DNA of 64,000 bases from Marinobacter caseinilyticus. GTDB lineage: Bacteria > Pseudomonadota > Gammaproteobacteria > Pseudomonadales > Oleiphilaceae. A program made the position numbers and the translations under genes. The notes under the pieces were generated by a model. That model did not search any database. It worked only from the letters and a program-made list of their open reading frames with translations, and was not told where the DNA came from. Within the stretch, counting starts at the first letter, position 1, and the number at the start of each line of letters is the position of its first letter. Location of the stretch: assembly GCF_011074955.1 (NCBI RefSeq), contig NZ_WUQJ01000028.1, positions 1-64,000 of the forward strand, given 5' to 3'. Shown in pieces: positions 27,333 to 34,727 of the stretch.

Positions 27333-27719
27333 CTATCGACAGGGATACACCTCTTGCAAAGCGACTGACACCAGCATGGTCATCTCACGATGAAGGTGTT
27401 GAGGATTTCTCTCTAAAAAATTCACCACAATCCGTGCCAGTTGCTTATTATTAACGCCCCTGGGTCTGCAAGACTGAAACGGTTTGATTTCCTCAGAGGT
27501 CATTGACTCCGTCCCGGTTGAATAGTCTGAGAGGCCTCTTATATAGCCAAAGCAAAATCCTACATCTACAGCGGCTTCAACCAGGTTCTCTTTCGTCCCA
27601 TTAATGTCTCCCGTAGCCAGTTTGCACGCATCAAGCAAGAGCTCCGCATCGCTTGCGGACGCTATGACTGGGACAGCCATAATAGAGATCATAAGAATTG
27701 CCATAAAATTCCTTTTCAT
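27333..27719 (-). CDS. Rap1a/Tai-family immunity-like exported protein
   Basis: A 128-residue protein with a Sec signal peptide (residues 1-22, ending ASA). The mature part has four cysteines (C32, C56, C84, C127), enough for two disulfides, and the GVNNKQLARIVVNFLERNP and ALQEVYPC segments typical of Rap1a/Tai immunity proteins, which neutralise type VI secretion amidase effectors in the periplasm. A good GGAGAGG site precedes ATG 27719. No effector or T6SS gene is nearby, so the role may have changed; the family also has many members without known effectors. Confidence 0.75.
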   Translation of the reverse strand: MKRNFMAILMISIMAVPVIASASDAELLLDACKLATGDINGTKENLVEAAVDVGFCFGYIRGLSDYSTGTESMTSEEIKPFQSCRPRGVNNKQLARIVVNFLERNPQHLHREMTMLVSVALQEVYPCR

Positions 27720-28414
27720 TACCCACCTCTCCTGAATGTTATTTGTGGGAGTTTTACATCTCTTTACTGCGGGCACTGCCAAGAAGAGCAACACGTTCTG
27801 TTAATGGGGTTTGGGTGGTTATTGCGTGCCCAGCGTTAACGGGGTTGCACGAGCTCCCGCCCCAATGCTGGGCAGCAATCCGCTTTAAATAACACTGCCA
27901 GCAAACCGGCGCGTTGCACTCATGTCATCCTGCTTCGCCGCGGTTGGCCTCCACACTTTCTGAAAACCTGGATGCTGATCGGTCGTTTAGTCTATTACCA
28001 AGACAGCAACAGAGCGGATTTCAGTTGTTTCTACTGCGGTGCCGAACGCGCTTCGAATACGTCGATCAAAGCCGCTTATCAAAACACCACTGACGCATAC
28101 TCCCCTGATATCTACTGCGGGACCCTTAACTCCCTGATCAAAGGGACATGGGTAACTGCTATTGGCGAGACCGGGCGCTGAAACTGACAGGAGAGTTGCG
28201 ATAAGGTTTTCACAGGGTGCGCCCCTGCCTGAGTGGCAGAGCTAACGTCGGAGAGACAATCCATAACGCCACCAGCTTCTTACGTAAGCTGTATAAAAAA
28301 TACCATCATTGTTAAGGATAGACCAAACCTGGGGTGGAACAGACAGCGAGAGTAACAAGAGGCAAGCGTTTGCAAGGCGAGACGTTAACTACGACTTCAA
28401 TTCACGTTGGAAAA
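27720..28414. other. Unassigned stretch between island remnant and tRNA-Ser
   Basis: Almost 700 bases without a supported gene. A 69-codon plus-strand frame (27972-28181) has a Cys pair FYC but no recognisable family or strong ribosome site. A 10-bp palindrome CTTACGTAAG lies near 28281-28290. I find no copy of the tRNA 3' end here. Confidence 0.3.
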
Positions 28415-28505
28415 TGGCGGTGGGTCAGGGATTCGAACCCCGGGACGGCTATTAACCGTCGGCGGTTTTCAAGACCGCTGCATTAAGCCACTCTGCCAAC
28501 CCACC
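28415..28505 (-). tRNA. tRNA-Ser (anticodon UGA)
   Basis: On the minus strand, acceptor halves GGTGGGT and ACCCACC pair perfectly, followed by discriminator G and an encoded CCA. The anticodon loop is CTTGAAA within stem GCGGT/ACCGC, giving anticodon TGA. A long variable arm (CGACGGTTAATAGCCGTC) marks it as serine. The T loop is TTCGAAT. The 3' end faces the integrase remnant, a usual position for island insertion. Confidence 0.95.
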
Positions 28506-28645
28506 GTTTTCCACATCGTCCTGCCGTCATTGCGACAGCGGTTCGCATGATACCGGAATGACTTGCGCTGTCAACGCCTGGGGGCTTTGTCTGAAAATTT
28601 ATCGAATTAAATGAACCTTTCGGAATGACTTTTGGTCATAAATGA

Positions 28646-28673
28646 TTGAAAGTTCCATAATCGACATTACTAT
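28646..28673 (+). promoter_or_regulatory. Candidate yccA promoter
   Basis: TTGAAA, 16-base spacer, TACTAT, about 45 bases upstream of the yccA start. Fits a sigma-70 promoter by eye. Confidence 0.45.
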
Positions 28674-28720
28674 AGGGGTATAAATTTATATCCTCAGTGT
28701 TGTTACAACCGGAGATGATG

Positions 28721-29443
28721 ATGGAAGACAAACGTTTTAGCGTCCGCCAAGGCCAGGCAGCGTATTCGTCCACACAAACCTCGCAAGGTGCGGGCATCAG
28801 TGCTGACGCCACGCGGGTTTTGCGCAACACCTACTCGCTACTCGCGCTCACGCTGCTGTTCAGCGCCGTGATGGCGGGCGTATCAATGTCCGTCGGCCTG
28901 GGCCGCGGGGCCAGCTTGGGCTGCAGCCTGGGTGCCTTGGCACTGGTCTGGCTGGTTCTGCCCAGAACCGCTAACAGTTCCGCCGGTATCGCGGTGGTTT
29001 TTGCCTTTACAGGCCTGCTGGGCTTGTCACTTGGCCCCATAATGTCCCATTACCTCGCGATGCCAAACGGCGGCGCTGTAGTGATGCAGGCGCTAGGCGG
29101 TACGGCTCTGGTATTCCTGTCGCTGTCAGGCTATGTACTGACCACCCGTAAGGACTTCAGCTTCATGGGTGGCATGCTGTTCGCAGGTTTGATGGTGGTT
29201 GTGATCGCCGCCATCGGCTCTGTGGTGGCAGGCATGTTCGGCGTGGCCGTCAGTGGCTTCAGTCTGGCGATCAGTGCGGCAATTGTGCTGCTGATGTCCG
29301 GCTTCATCCTTTATGACACCAGCCGGATCATAAACGGTGGCGAAACCAATTACATCCTGGCCACCACCGGGTTATACCTGAGCATCTATAACCTGTTTGT
29401 AAGCCTGCTCCATCTGCTTGGCGCTTTCAGCGGCGACGACTGA
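28721..29443 (+). CDS. yccA: Bax inhibitor-1/YccA family membrane protein
   Basis: A 240-residue inner-membrane protein with seven hydrophobic helices, the family's usual number, and the C-terminal MSGFILYDTSRII motif. E. coli YccA is a substrate and modulator of the FtsH protease. The third ATG of an ATGATGATG run is chosen because GGAG is 6 bases before it. It ends at a strong terminator and sits between tRNA-Ser and tus genes, as in Pseudomonas. Confidence 0.92.
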   Translation: MEDKRFSVRQGQAAYSSTQTSQGAGISADATRVLRNTYSLLALTLLFSAVMAGVSMSVGLGRGASLGCSLGALALVWLVLPRTANSSAGIAVVFAFTGLLGLSLGPIMSHYLAMPNGGAVVMQALGGTALVFLSLSGYVLTTRKDFSFMGGMLFAGLMVVVIAAIGSVVAGMFGVAVSGFSLAISAAIVLLMSGFILYDTSRIINGGETNYILATTGLYLSIYNLFVSLLHLLGAFSGDD

Positions 29444-29462
29444 TTGCCGGCGTGAGACCCAG

Positions 29463-29489
29463 AAACCCCGGTGCATACCGGGGTTTTTT
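29463..29489 (+). terminator. Rho-independent terminator after yccA
   Basis: AAACCCCGGT, loop GCAT, ACCGGGGTTT, continuing as a T run. A further outer inverted repeat, ACCCAGAAAC with GTTTCTGGGT, encloses it. Confidence 0.92.
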
Positions 29490-29539
29490 GTTTCTGGGTT
29501 ACAATGACACAAGATTTTTCTTACAAGGTTTGAGTTGCC

Positions 29540-29956
29540 ATGACCCAGACATCACCACTCTCCTACACACTGGTCATATCCGGAGCGCCATATAGTAGTC
29601 AGGCGCCCCAGACTGCATTGGCTTTTGCCAAAGCCGCTACCGCGGCGGGACACAAGCTCGACCGGGTGTTTCTGTATGGCGACGGTGTTTACCTGGCCTC
29701 GTCACTGGTTACAGCACCCAGCGATGAAGTGAACTGGACCGAAACCTGGTGTGATTTTCTGTGTGATACTCGCACCCCAGCAACCGTCTGTATTGCCTCT
29801 GCGCTGCGTCGGGGCATCCTGAATGAAAGCGAAAAAAAGCGATACCAGCGCACTGCCAGTAACCTGGCCGACCCCTTTGAAATTGCAGGGCTGGGCGATT
29901 GGGTAGAAAGTGTCGCAACCTCATCGCGCGTTCTGTATTTTCTGCCAGCGGAGTGA
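29540..29956 (+). CDS. tusD: Sulfurtransferase TusD (DsrE-like)
   Basis: Part of the TusBCD hexamer that relays persulfide sulfur from TusA to TusE for 2-thiolation of tRNA wobble uridine. The active Cys is C84 in TVCIASALRRGIL. 138 residues, slightly longer at the N-terminus than E. coli TusD. It leads the tusDCB-tusE cluster, starting 50 bases after the yccA terminator. Confidence 0.93.
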   Translation: MTQTSPLSYTLVISGAPYSSQAPQTALAFAKAATAAGHKLDRVFLYGDGVYLASSLVTAPSDEVNWTETWCDFLCDTRTPATVCIASALRRGILNESEKKRYQRTASNLADPFEIAGLGDWVESVATSSRVLYFLPAE

Positions 29957-29960
29957 CCGA

Positions 29961-30308
29961 ATGAATGTGTTGATTGTTATTGATCGCGCGCCCTACGGTG
30001 ATTGGTCTGGCAGGGAGTCACTGGATATGGCGTTCTCTCTCGCGGCTTTTGATAAACCAGTGGCATTGCTGTTTCGGGGTGCCGGCATTAACTGGTTGCG
30101 TCATGGTCAGCTACCCGAAGATATCGGGCAGAAGTCGGGCGAACGCAATCTTGCGGCCGCACCCATATTTGGTGTGTCTGATTTGTTAGCCGATCAGCAG
30201 GCCGCCTCCGACTATCGGCTCACTTTGGATCAATTATTGCCTGCCGCGTCGTTGGTTGAGGTCAGACCAGAGTTATACCGGCAATACGATCATGTGATTT
30301 CACTTTAA
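29961..30308 (+). CDS. tusC: TusC (DsrF-like) sulfur relay subunit
   Basis: A 115-residue DsrE/F-fold subunit of TusBCD without a catalytic Cys. RAPYGDWSGRESLDMAF is characteristic. The ATG at 29961, 4 bases after the tusD stop, is used rather than a longer frame from 29910. Confidence 0.9.
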   Translation: MNVLIVIDRAPYGDWSGRESLDMAFSLAAFDKPVALLFRGAGINWLRHGQLPEDIGQKSGERNLAAAPIFGVSDLLADQQAASDYRLTLDQLLPAASLVEVRPELYRQYDHVISL

Positions 30309-30327
30309 CCATGGCGGGATATTTGGT

Positions 30328-30606
30328 GTGTACACCTTACATCTATTAAACAAATCTCCGGATCATCCAAGGTTTGAGGCGTGCCTGGCAGCCGTTTCTG
30401 CTGATGACGTTCTGGTCCTTACTGAAAATGCGGTGCTGGGCCTTGCCTGTGTCAACGAGACCTTGCCGCTCAAGTCATATGCGCTGGAGTCTGACGTGAA
30501 AGCCCGGGCGCTACAGGATGCGGTTGCCGCCTCCGGCGCCAAGACAATAGACAGTGCAACGCTGGTTGCGTTAACCGAAACAACCCATCGTATTATGAGC
30601 TGGTGA
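30328..30606 (+). CDS. tusB: TusB (DsrH-like) sulfur relay subunit
   Basis: A 92-residue DsrH-family subunit, opening with MYTLHLLNKSPDHPRF. It begins at GTG 30328 behind GGGA. It completes the TusBCD complex and ends just before tusE. Confidence 0.88.
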   Translation: MYTLHLLNKSPDHPRFEACLAAVSADDVLVLTENAVLGLACVNETLPLKSYALESDVKARALQDAVAASGAKTIDSATLVALTETTHRIMSW

Positions 30607-30611
30607 TCACC

Positions 30612-30929
30612 ATGACCGCGCCGCAACGTAATAACGAAGGGTTTCTGGAAAACGCCTCGGAGTGGACGCCCGCCATCGCACAAGATATTGCCACTGAAAG
30701 CGATGTAGAATTGACCGAAAAGCACTGGGAAATCATTAGATTATTGCGCTCATTTTATAAAAAACATGAAATATCGCCACCCTCAAACAGGCTGTTTGTT
30801 AAGGCCGTTAAAGAGCAGTTGGGGGAGGAGAAAGGCAACAGCATCTATCTCATGCAGTTGTTTTCCGGGACACCAGCAAAAACCGCGTGTCGCATTGCCG
30901 GGTTACCGCGCCCTACCAACTGTCTTTGA
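30612..30929 (+). CDS. tusE: TusE (DsrC-family) sulfur acceptor
   Basis: Receives sulfur from TusD and hands it to MnmA. 105 residues, DsrC fold. The C-terminal arm ends TACRIAGLPRPTNCL with the essential penultimate C104. It also keeps C93, ten residues earlier, a CX10C spacing seen in true DsrC proteins of sulfite reduction, whereas classical TusE is usually described with only the last Cys. ATG 30612 is favoured over a GTG at 30603 overlapping the tusB stop. Confidence 0.92.
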   Translation: MTAPQRNNEGFLENASEWTPAIAQDIATESDVELTEKHWEIIRLLRSFYKKHEISPPSNRLFVKAVKEQLGEEKGNSIYLMQLFSGTPAKTACRIAGLPRPTNCL

Positions 30930-30967
30930 CCCTACAGTTTCAACTTTCTATTCGAGAGGCATTTTGA

Positions 30968-32050
30968 ATGACCGTGGACACCATGAACGAACCTTCCGCC
31001 GAGCTTCCCGAACCTAAATCCGGCGAGCACCCGTTCGCACCCTACGTCCGCATACTGGGTAAAGGTAAGCGCGGCTCCCGGTCGTTGAGCCGCGCCGAAG
31101 CTCGTCATGCCATGACTATGATACTTGAGGGTGCGGTAGAACCGGTTCAGCTCGGCGCTTTCCTTATGCTATTGCGGGTGAAGGAGGAAACCCCGGAAGA
31201 GCTGGCCGGGTTTGTTGATGCGGTGCGGGCCGGCGCTCAGGCGCCGGCATACCTCAAGGCTGATATTGATTGGTCGTCCTACGCCGGTAAACGCAGACAC
31301 GCACCCTGGTTCTTGTTCTCAATGCTGCTGCTGGCCCAGCACGGGCTAAGGGTGTTTATTCATGGTGCTGAAGGCCATACACCGGAACGACTCTATTTAA
31401 CGGAAGTGATGGCTGCATTTGGTCTGACACCGGCATCCAACTGGCAGCAGGTCGAGCGCCAGCTGTGTCAGAACAACCTGAGTTACCTGCCGCTGGCGGT
31501 GGTGGCCCCCCGATTGGCCGAAATGATTGACCTGCGCCCTATTCTTGGCTTGCGATCACCCGTGCATTCGCTATCGCGTCTGATTAATCCATTGAATGCG
31601 CGCGTTGTGCTTCAGGGCATATTTCATCCGCCCTACGCGGGGTTGCACCAACAAGCTGGCTTGCTGCTGGGTTATTCGCGAATTGCGGTTATCCGTGGTG
31701 AAGGCGGGGAAATCGAACGCAACCCGGATAACGCACTGAAGGTATTCCGCGCACGGCAAAAAGGTACGGATGGCGTCGTTGAGGAAGAAACCTGGCCTGC
31801 GATGTTTGACCGTCGCCACGTCAAACCCGACACCCTGAGCCCTGAACAGATGTTGGGCGTTTGGCAAGGTAATCATGACGATAGTTATGGCGAAGCCGCC
31901 GTGATTTCAACGGCAGCGCTCGCACTGTATGAGTCCGGCCAGGCGGCCGATCAGGACCATGCCCTTACGGTTGCCAGGGAACTCTGGAGCAACCGCGACC
32001 GGGAACAGTTTGACTCAGCGCCGGTCAGTCGAGCGATGAGCGTCGGATGA
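30968..32050 (+). CDS. ybiB: YbiB/TrpD2 family protein (anthranilate phosphoribosyltransferase-like)
   Basis: A 360-residue member of glycosyltransferase family 3 that resembles TrpD; E. coli YbiB binds nucleic acids and is linked to SOS control rather than tryptophan synthesis. Seen here are the SRAEARHAMTMILEG start, the IHGAEGHTPER loop, and GEGGEIERNP. GAGAGG lies about 8 bases before the ATG. Its 3' end overlaps an opposing gene by 36 bases. Confidence 0.88.
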   Translation: MTVDTMNEPSAELPEPKSGEHPFAPYVRILGKGKRGSRSLSRAEARHAMTMILEGAVEPVQLGAFLMLLRVKEETPEELAGFVDAVRAGAQAPAYLKADIDWSSYAGKRRHAPWFLFSMLLLAQHGLRVFIHGAEGHTPERLYLTEVMAAFGLTPASNWQQVERQLCQNNLSYLPLAVVAPRLAEMIDLRPILGLRSPVHSLSRLINPLNARVVLQGIFHPPYAGLHQQAGLLLGYSRIAVIRGEGGEIERNPDNALKVFRARQKGTDGVVEEETWPAMFDRRHVKPDTLSPEQMLGVWQGNHDDSYGEAAVISTAALALYESGQAADQDHALTVARELWSNRDREQFDSAPVSRAMSVG

Positions 32051-32377
32051 AGGGTGGCTGGTGGTCTTCCGCTCGGTGTCTGCGGACCCACCCAGAAAAC
32101 TACTGAGCCCGTTTTCAACCAGACCCGAGCCAAATCGCAGGAACTGGCGGGCCGGTTCACGCACGGACTGCTCCGGCAGTTCTTGCAAGCTTTCGCGGAC
32201 ACCCGCTTTGACACCCTGTGTTACCCGCGGCTCAAGCTGCTCGGCGGCATCCATAAGTTCCTTTACCTTGATATCAAGGTAAGGCTTAAGCACCCACCGG
32301 AAGAAACCGCCCAGCACCATTGCTACCACTAGAGCGGTGGCCAGCAGTTGTATGAGCAATGTCTGCCAAAATGCCAT
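32015..32377 (-). CDS. Small single-pass membrane protein
   Basis: A 120-residue protein I cannot assign. One N-terminal hydrophobic helix (about residues 4-28), then a charged amphipathic region and a Ser/Thr/Arg-rich end. ATG 32377 has AGGAG 5 bases upstream. It follows the DUF445 stop by 9 bases, so the two are co-transcribed, and its last 36 bases lie antisense to ybiB. Confidence 0.7.
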   Translation of the reverse strand: MAFWQTLLIQLLATALVVAMVLGGFFRWVLKPYLDIKVKELMDAAEQLEPRVTQGVKAGVRESLQELPEQSVREPARQFLRFGSGLVENGLSSFLGGSADTERKTTSHPSSDAHRSTDRR

Positions 32378-32386
32378 AATCACTCC

Positions 32387-33589
32387 TTAGTGGGGCCAGT
32401 AAGTAAAGAGGCCAAGCTGGGCCGCGCCAGCCAGGGCGCCCAGTACCCCACCCACCAACATAAGCTTGAATTCTTCCTCTTTAAACGCCGGCCGTAAAAT
32501 GTCCTGAAATTCGGCTGGCCCCAATGCTTGCATCTGTTCAGAGAGTACACCCGCAACGACCGGTGCGCGCTCTTTATTGAAAGCCGGATCGCAAAAAACA
32601 TGATTAGTCGCTGAAATGGCTTTGTTATTGATTGCTTTTTTTAGATCGCTGTAGCCGGTTACACCGATGGTTACCTGCGCCGTCAACTTCATCACCACGG
32701 AGTTATCAAGCAAGGGTCTCAGATGTTTCTGGATAATCGCACGGGTGCGGTCCCCGTGCTCGCCGTTGATCATGGCATTGGCCACTTTCTCCACGGTGAT
32801 CAACTCTTGTGCCACCAGACGTGCCCAGACTGCGCTGATCTCGGGTTGACGTCGTAAAAACAATCCTTGTATGCGCCAAAACAGAAATCGTCTAGGTGCC
32901 AGCGGCCGGAATATCAAGTTGATGGCCAGCCAATTGGTAACAAATCCAATACCAAACCCGGCCAGCGGCAACACCCACGCCTCAGAATACTGCAGCCACA
33001 GGGGTGCGACACCAGCCCCAAGTAGCCCGCCAATCCACGCCCCCTTGTTGATCACCGACCGCAGTTCCACCTGACCGGCATCCTTGAAAATTCGGTTCAT
33101 CAGATCTGGGTGGGTCGCCAGCTCACGGCTCAGCAGCGCCTTCAGGTCCACCAGGTCCGACAAGTCGTCGCCAAAATCCTCGACCAGGGATTCAATCCGG
33201 GAGGGCAACTGATCTCGGGCCCAATCATAGATCCTGCGCCGGAGAAAGGTTGGCAAGTTGTCCCAAAGGACAGGCTGAATCTCATACATCACTTCATCAA
33301 TGTATTCGTCCAGGCGCGGGTTCACCTGGGACACTACTTGCTCGACGATGCGTTTTGGCTGGAGTTTGTGGTAAACCGCATTCAGGTCTCCAAATTGGGC
33401 CATTGTGCGATCGATACAGATATGAGCCATCTTTTCGGCTTTTCGGGGGATAACTCCCTGCCAACCCAGCCAGCCGCCAAAACCGACGAAGTGGACGGGA
33501 TGGAAAGACATCTGGATAGCAAGCCAGTTGGTCGCCCAACCCACGGTTGCCGCCATTAACGGCACGGACCAAAGCGCGACGTCGATCAA
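32387..33589 (-). CDS. DUF445 family inner-membrane protein
   Basis: A 400-residue protein with hydrophobic segments at the N-terminus (about 2-22), in the middle (two, about 188-230) and at the C-terminus (about 375-395), separated by charged amphipathic regions: the DUF445 layout (YheB-like). ATNWLAIQMSFHPV and its repeat VTNWLAINLIFRPL show an internal duplication. The start is a TTG with GAGG 8 bases upstream, so the exact start is uncertain. Function unknown. Confidence 0.85.
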   Translation of the reverse strand: MIDVALWSVPLMAATVGWATNWLAIQMSFHPVHFVGFGGWLGWQGVIPRKAEKMAHICIDRTMAQFGDLNAVYHKLQPKRIVEQVVSQVNPRLDEYIDEVMYEIQPVLWDNLPTFLRRRIYDWARDQLPSRIESLVEDFGDDLSDLVDLKALLSRELATHPDLMNRIFKDAGQVELRSVINKGAWIGGLLGAGVAPLWLQYSEAWVLPLAGFGIGFVTNWLAINLIFRPLAPRRFLFWRIQGLFLRRQPEISAVWARLVAQELITVEKVANAMINGEHGDRTRAIIQKHLRPLLDNSVVMKLTAQVTIGVTGYSDLKKAINNKAISATNHVFCDPAFNKERAPVVAGVLSEQMQALGPAEFQDILRPAFKEEEFKLMLVGGVLGALAGAAQLGLFTYWPH

Positions 33590-33921
33590 GACCAGAACCT
33601 CAGGACAGAGAAATAAAACGTATAAACCGGGAACTCACTGCAGCATACCTGCTACAGAGGATTCCTCACACAACGGATGATGCTTGAATGGACGAAATGT
33701 GGCATTGGCCGTGGTGCCACGAAACCCAGGACGCCGTTGCCTCAGAAAAACCGGCGAGGTGGTACCCCCGCTCGGCAACCGGCTAACCGAAGCCAACGCT
33801 CCCGATGTGGTTGGCGAGTGTCATGACGGACTGCGATTCAATGTACGCTGGAACTAAGAGCGACTGCAGGCAGCACGTTGGGAAGAGCCGGACTGACAGT
33901 CGCGTTTCGCTCACTCAGTGG
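33590..33921. other. Gene-free spacer
   Basis: 332 bases between the DUF445 start and the nfuA stop. It must contain the DUF445 promoter. It is GC-rich, with short inverted repeats such as CGTGG/CCACG, but has no tRNA, terminator with T run, or convincing ORF that I can see. Confidence 0.4.
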
Positions 33922-34509
33922 TTACTGATAGTACGCGTTTTCCTTCACCGAATGATCGGTCACATCGCGCACAGCGGTAATTTCAGGTACTCGCTCTTTC
34001 AGCGTGGACTCAACACCCTGCTTCAACGTCAGGCTGACGGCGCTGCAACCCTGACAGCCACCCCCAAACCTGAGGACTGCCACGGACTCGTCTACTACCT
34101 CTACCAGCGATACTTCGCCACCGTGGGATGCCAGTCCCGGATTTATCTCCGAGGCGAGGATGTACCGGATACGATCGGGCAGCGGAGCGTCGTCATCAAT
34201 CTTGGGCACCTTGGCATTGGGCGCCTTGATGGTCAGTTGACCGCCCATTTTGTCCTCGGAGTAATCGACAAACGCCTCTTCAAGGAAGGGCACGGAATTA
34301 TGATCGAGGTACAAGGTAAACCGCTCCAGGTCGACCTGTTCGTCCGTCGGAACAATCTCATTGGCCGGACAATAAGCGAGACAGGTTTCAGCGTGCTTGG
34401 TGCCAGGCTGGGTCACAAAGATGCGAACCCCCATGCCTTCAACATCTTGTTTTTCGATAAGTTGAGCAAGGTAATCTCGCGCTGAATCAGTCACAGTAAC
34501 CAGGGCCAT
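33922..34509 (-). CDS. nfuA: Fe-S cluster carrier NfuA
   Basis: Delivers 4Fe-4S clusters to client enzymes and protects them under oxidative stress or iron limitation. A degenerate A-type domain spans residues 1-95 and the Nfu domain 105-195, with the cluster ligands in GGGCQGC. ATG 34509 has AGGTGG 5 bases before it; an upstream GTG is less likely. It is divergent from metH. Confidence 0.95.
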   Translation of the reverse strand: MALVTVTDSARDYLAQLIEKQDVEGMGVRIFVTQPGTKHAETCLAYCPANEIVPTDEQVDLERFTLYLDHNSVPFLEEAFVDYSEDKMGGQLTIKAPNAKVPKIDDDAPLPDRIRYILASEINPGLASHGGEVSLVEVVDESVAVLRFGGGCQGCSAVSLTLKQGVESTLKERVPEITAVRDVTDHSVKENAYYQ

Positions 34510-34727
34510 GTCTTCCACCTGTTGGAGTATGTAATGCCATTTTAAGTGAGTTGATCAAAACTTAAAAGACCTAGTAATTTAGTCAGCTTTTATTGCTGCG
34601 TATTGGTATTTTAATTACGTTCTATTTTACGATTAACCTAAGTCATGATGAATCGGGACGAACACACGCTTTTTTGCTATTATCCCGCGCCCCGATGACT
34701 CTATTTTGAATGCCGGAAGCTGCTTTT

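Noticed and set aside
27026-27454. 142-codon plus-strand frame beside the immunity-like gene
   Set aside because: It has no good start or ribosome site, no recognisable domain, and overlaps a supported gene antisense.
25349-28414. CRISPR array
   Set aside because: The repeats are 7-10 bases, contiguous or degenerate, with no regular spacers or cas genes.
28415-28505. tRNA 3'-end duplication near the integrase as an attachment site
   Set aside because: Only a 7-base ACCCACC match near 25501 was found, too short to claim.
34510-34727. Cobalamin riboswitch upstream of metH
   Set aside because: No B12-box-like core or typical long structured leader was visible.
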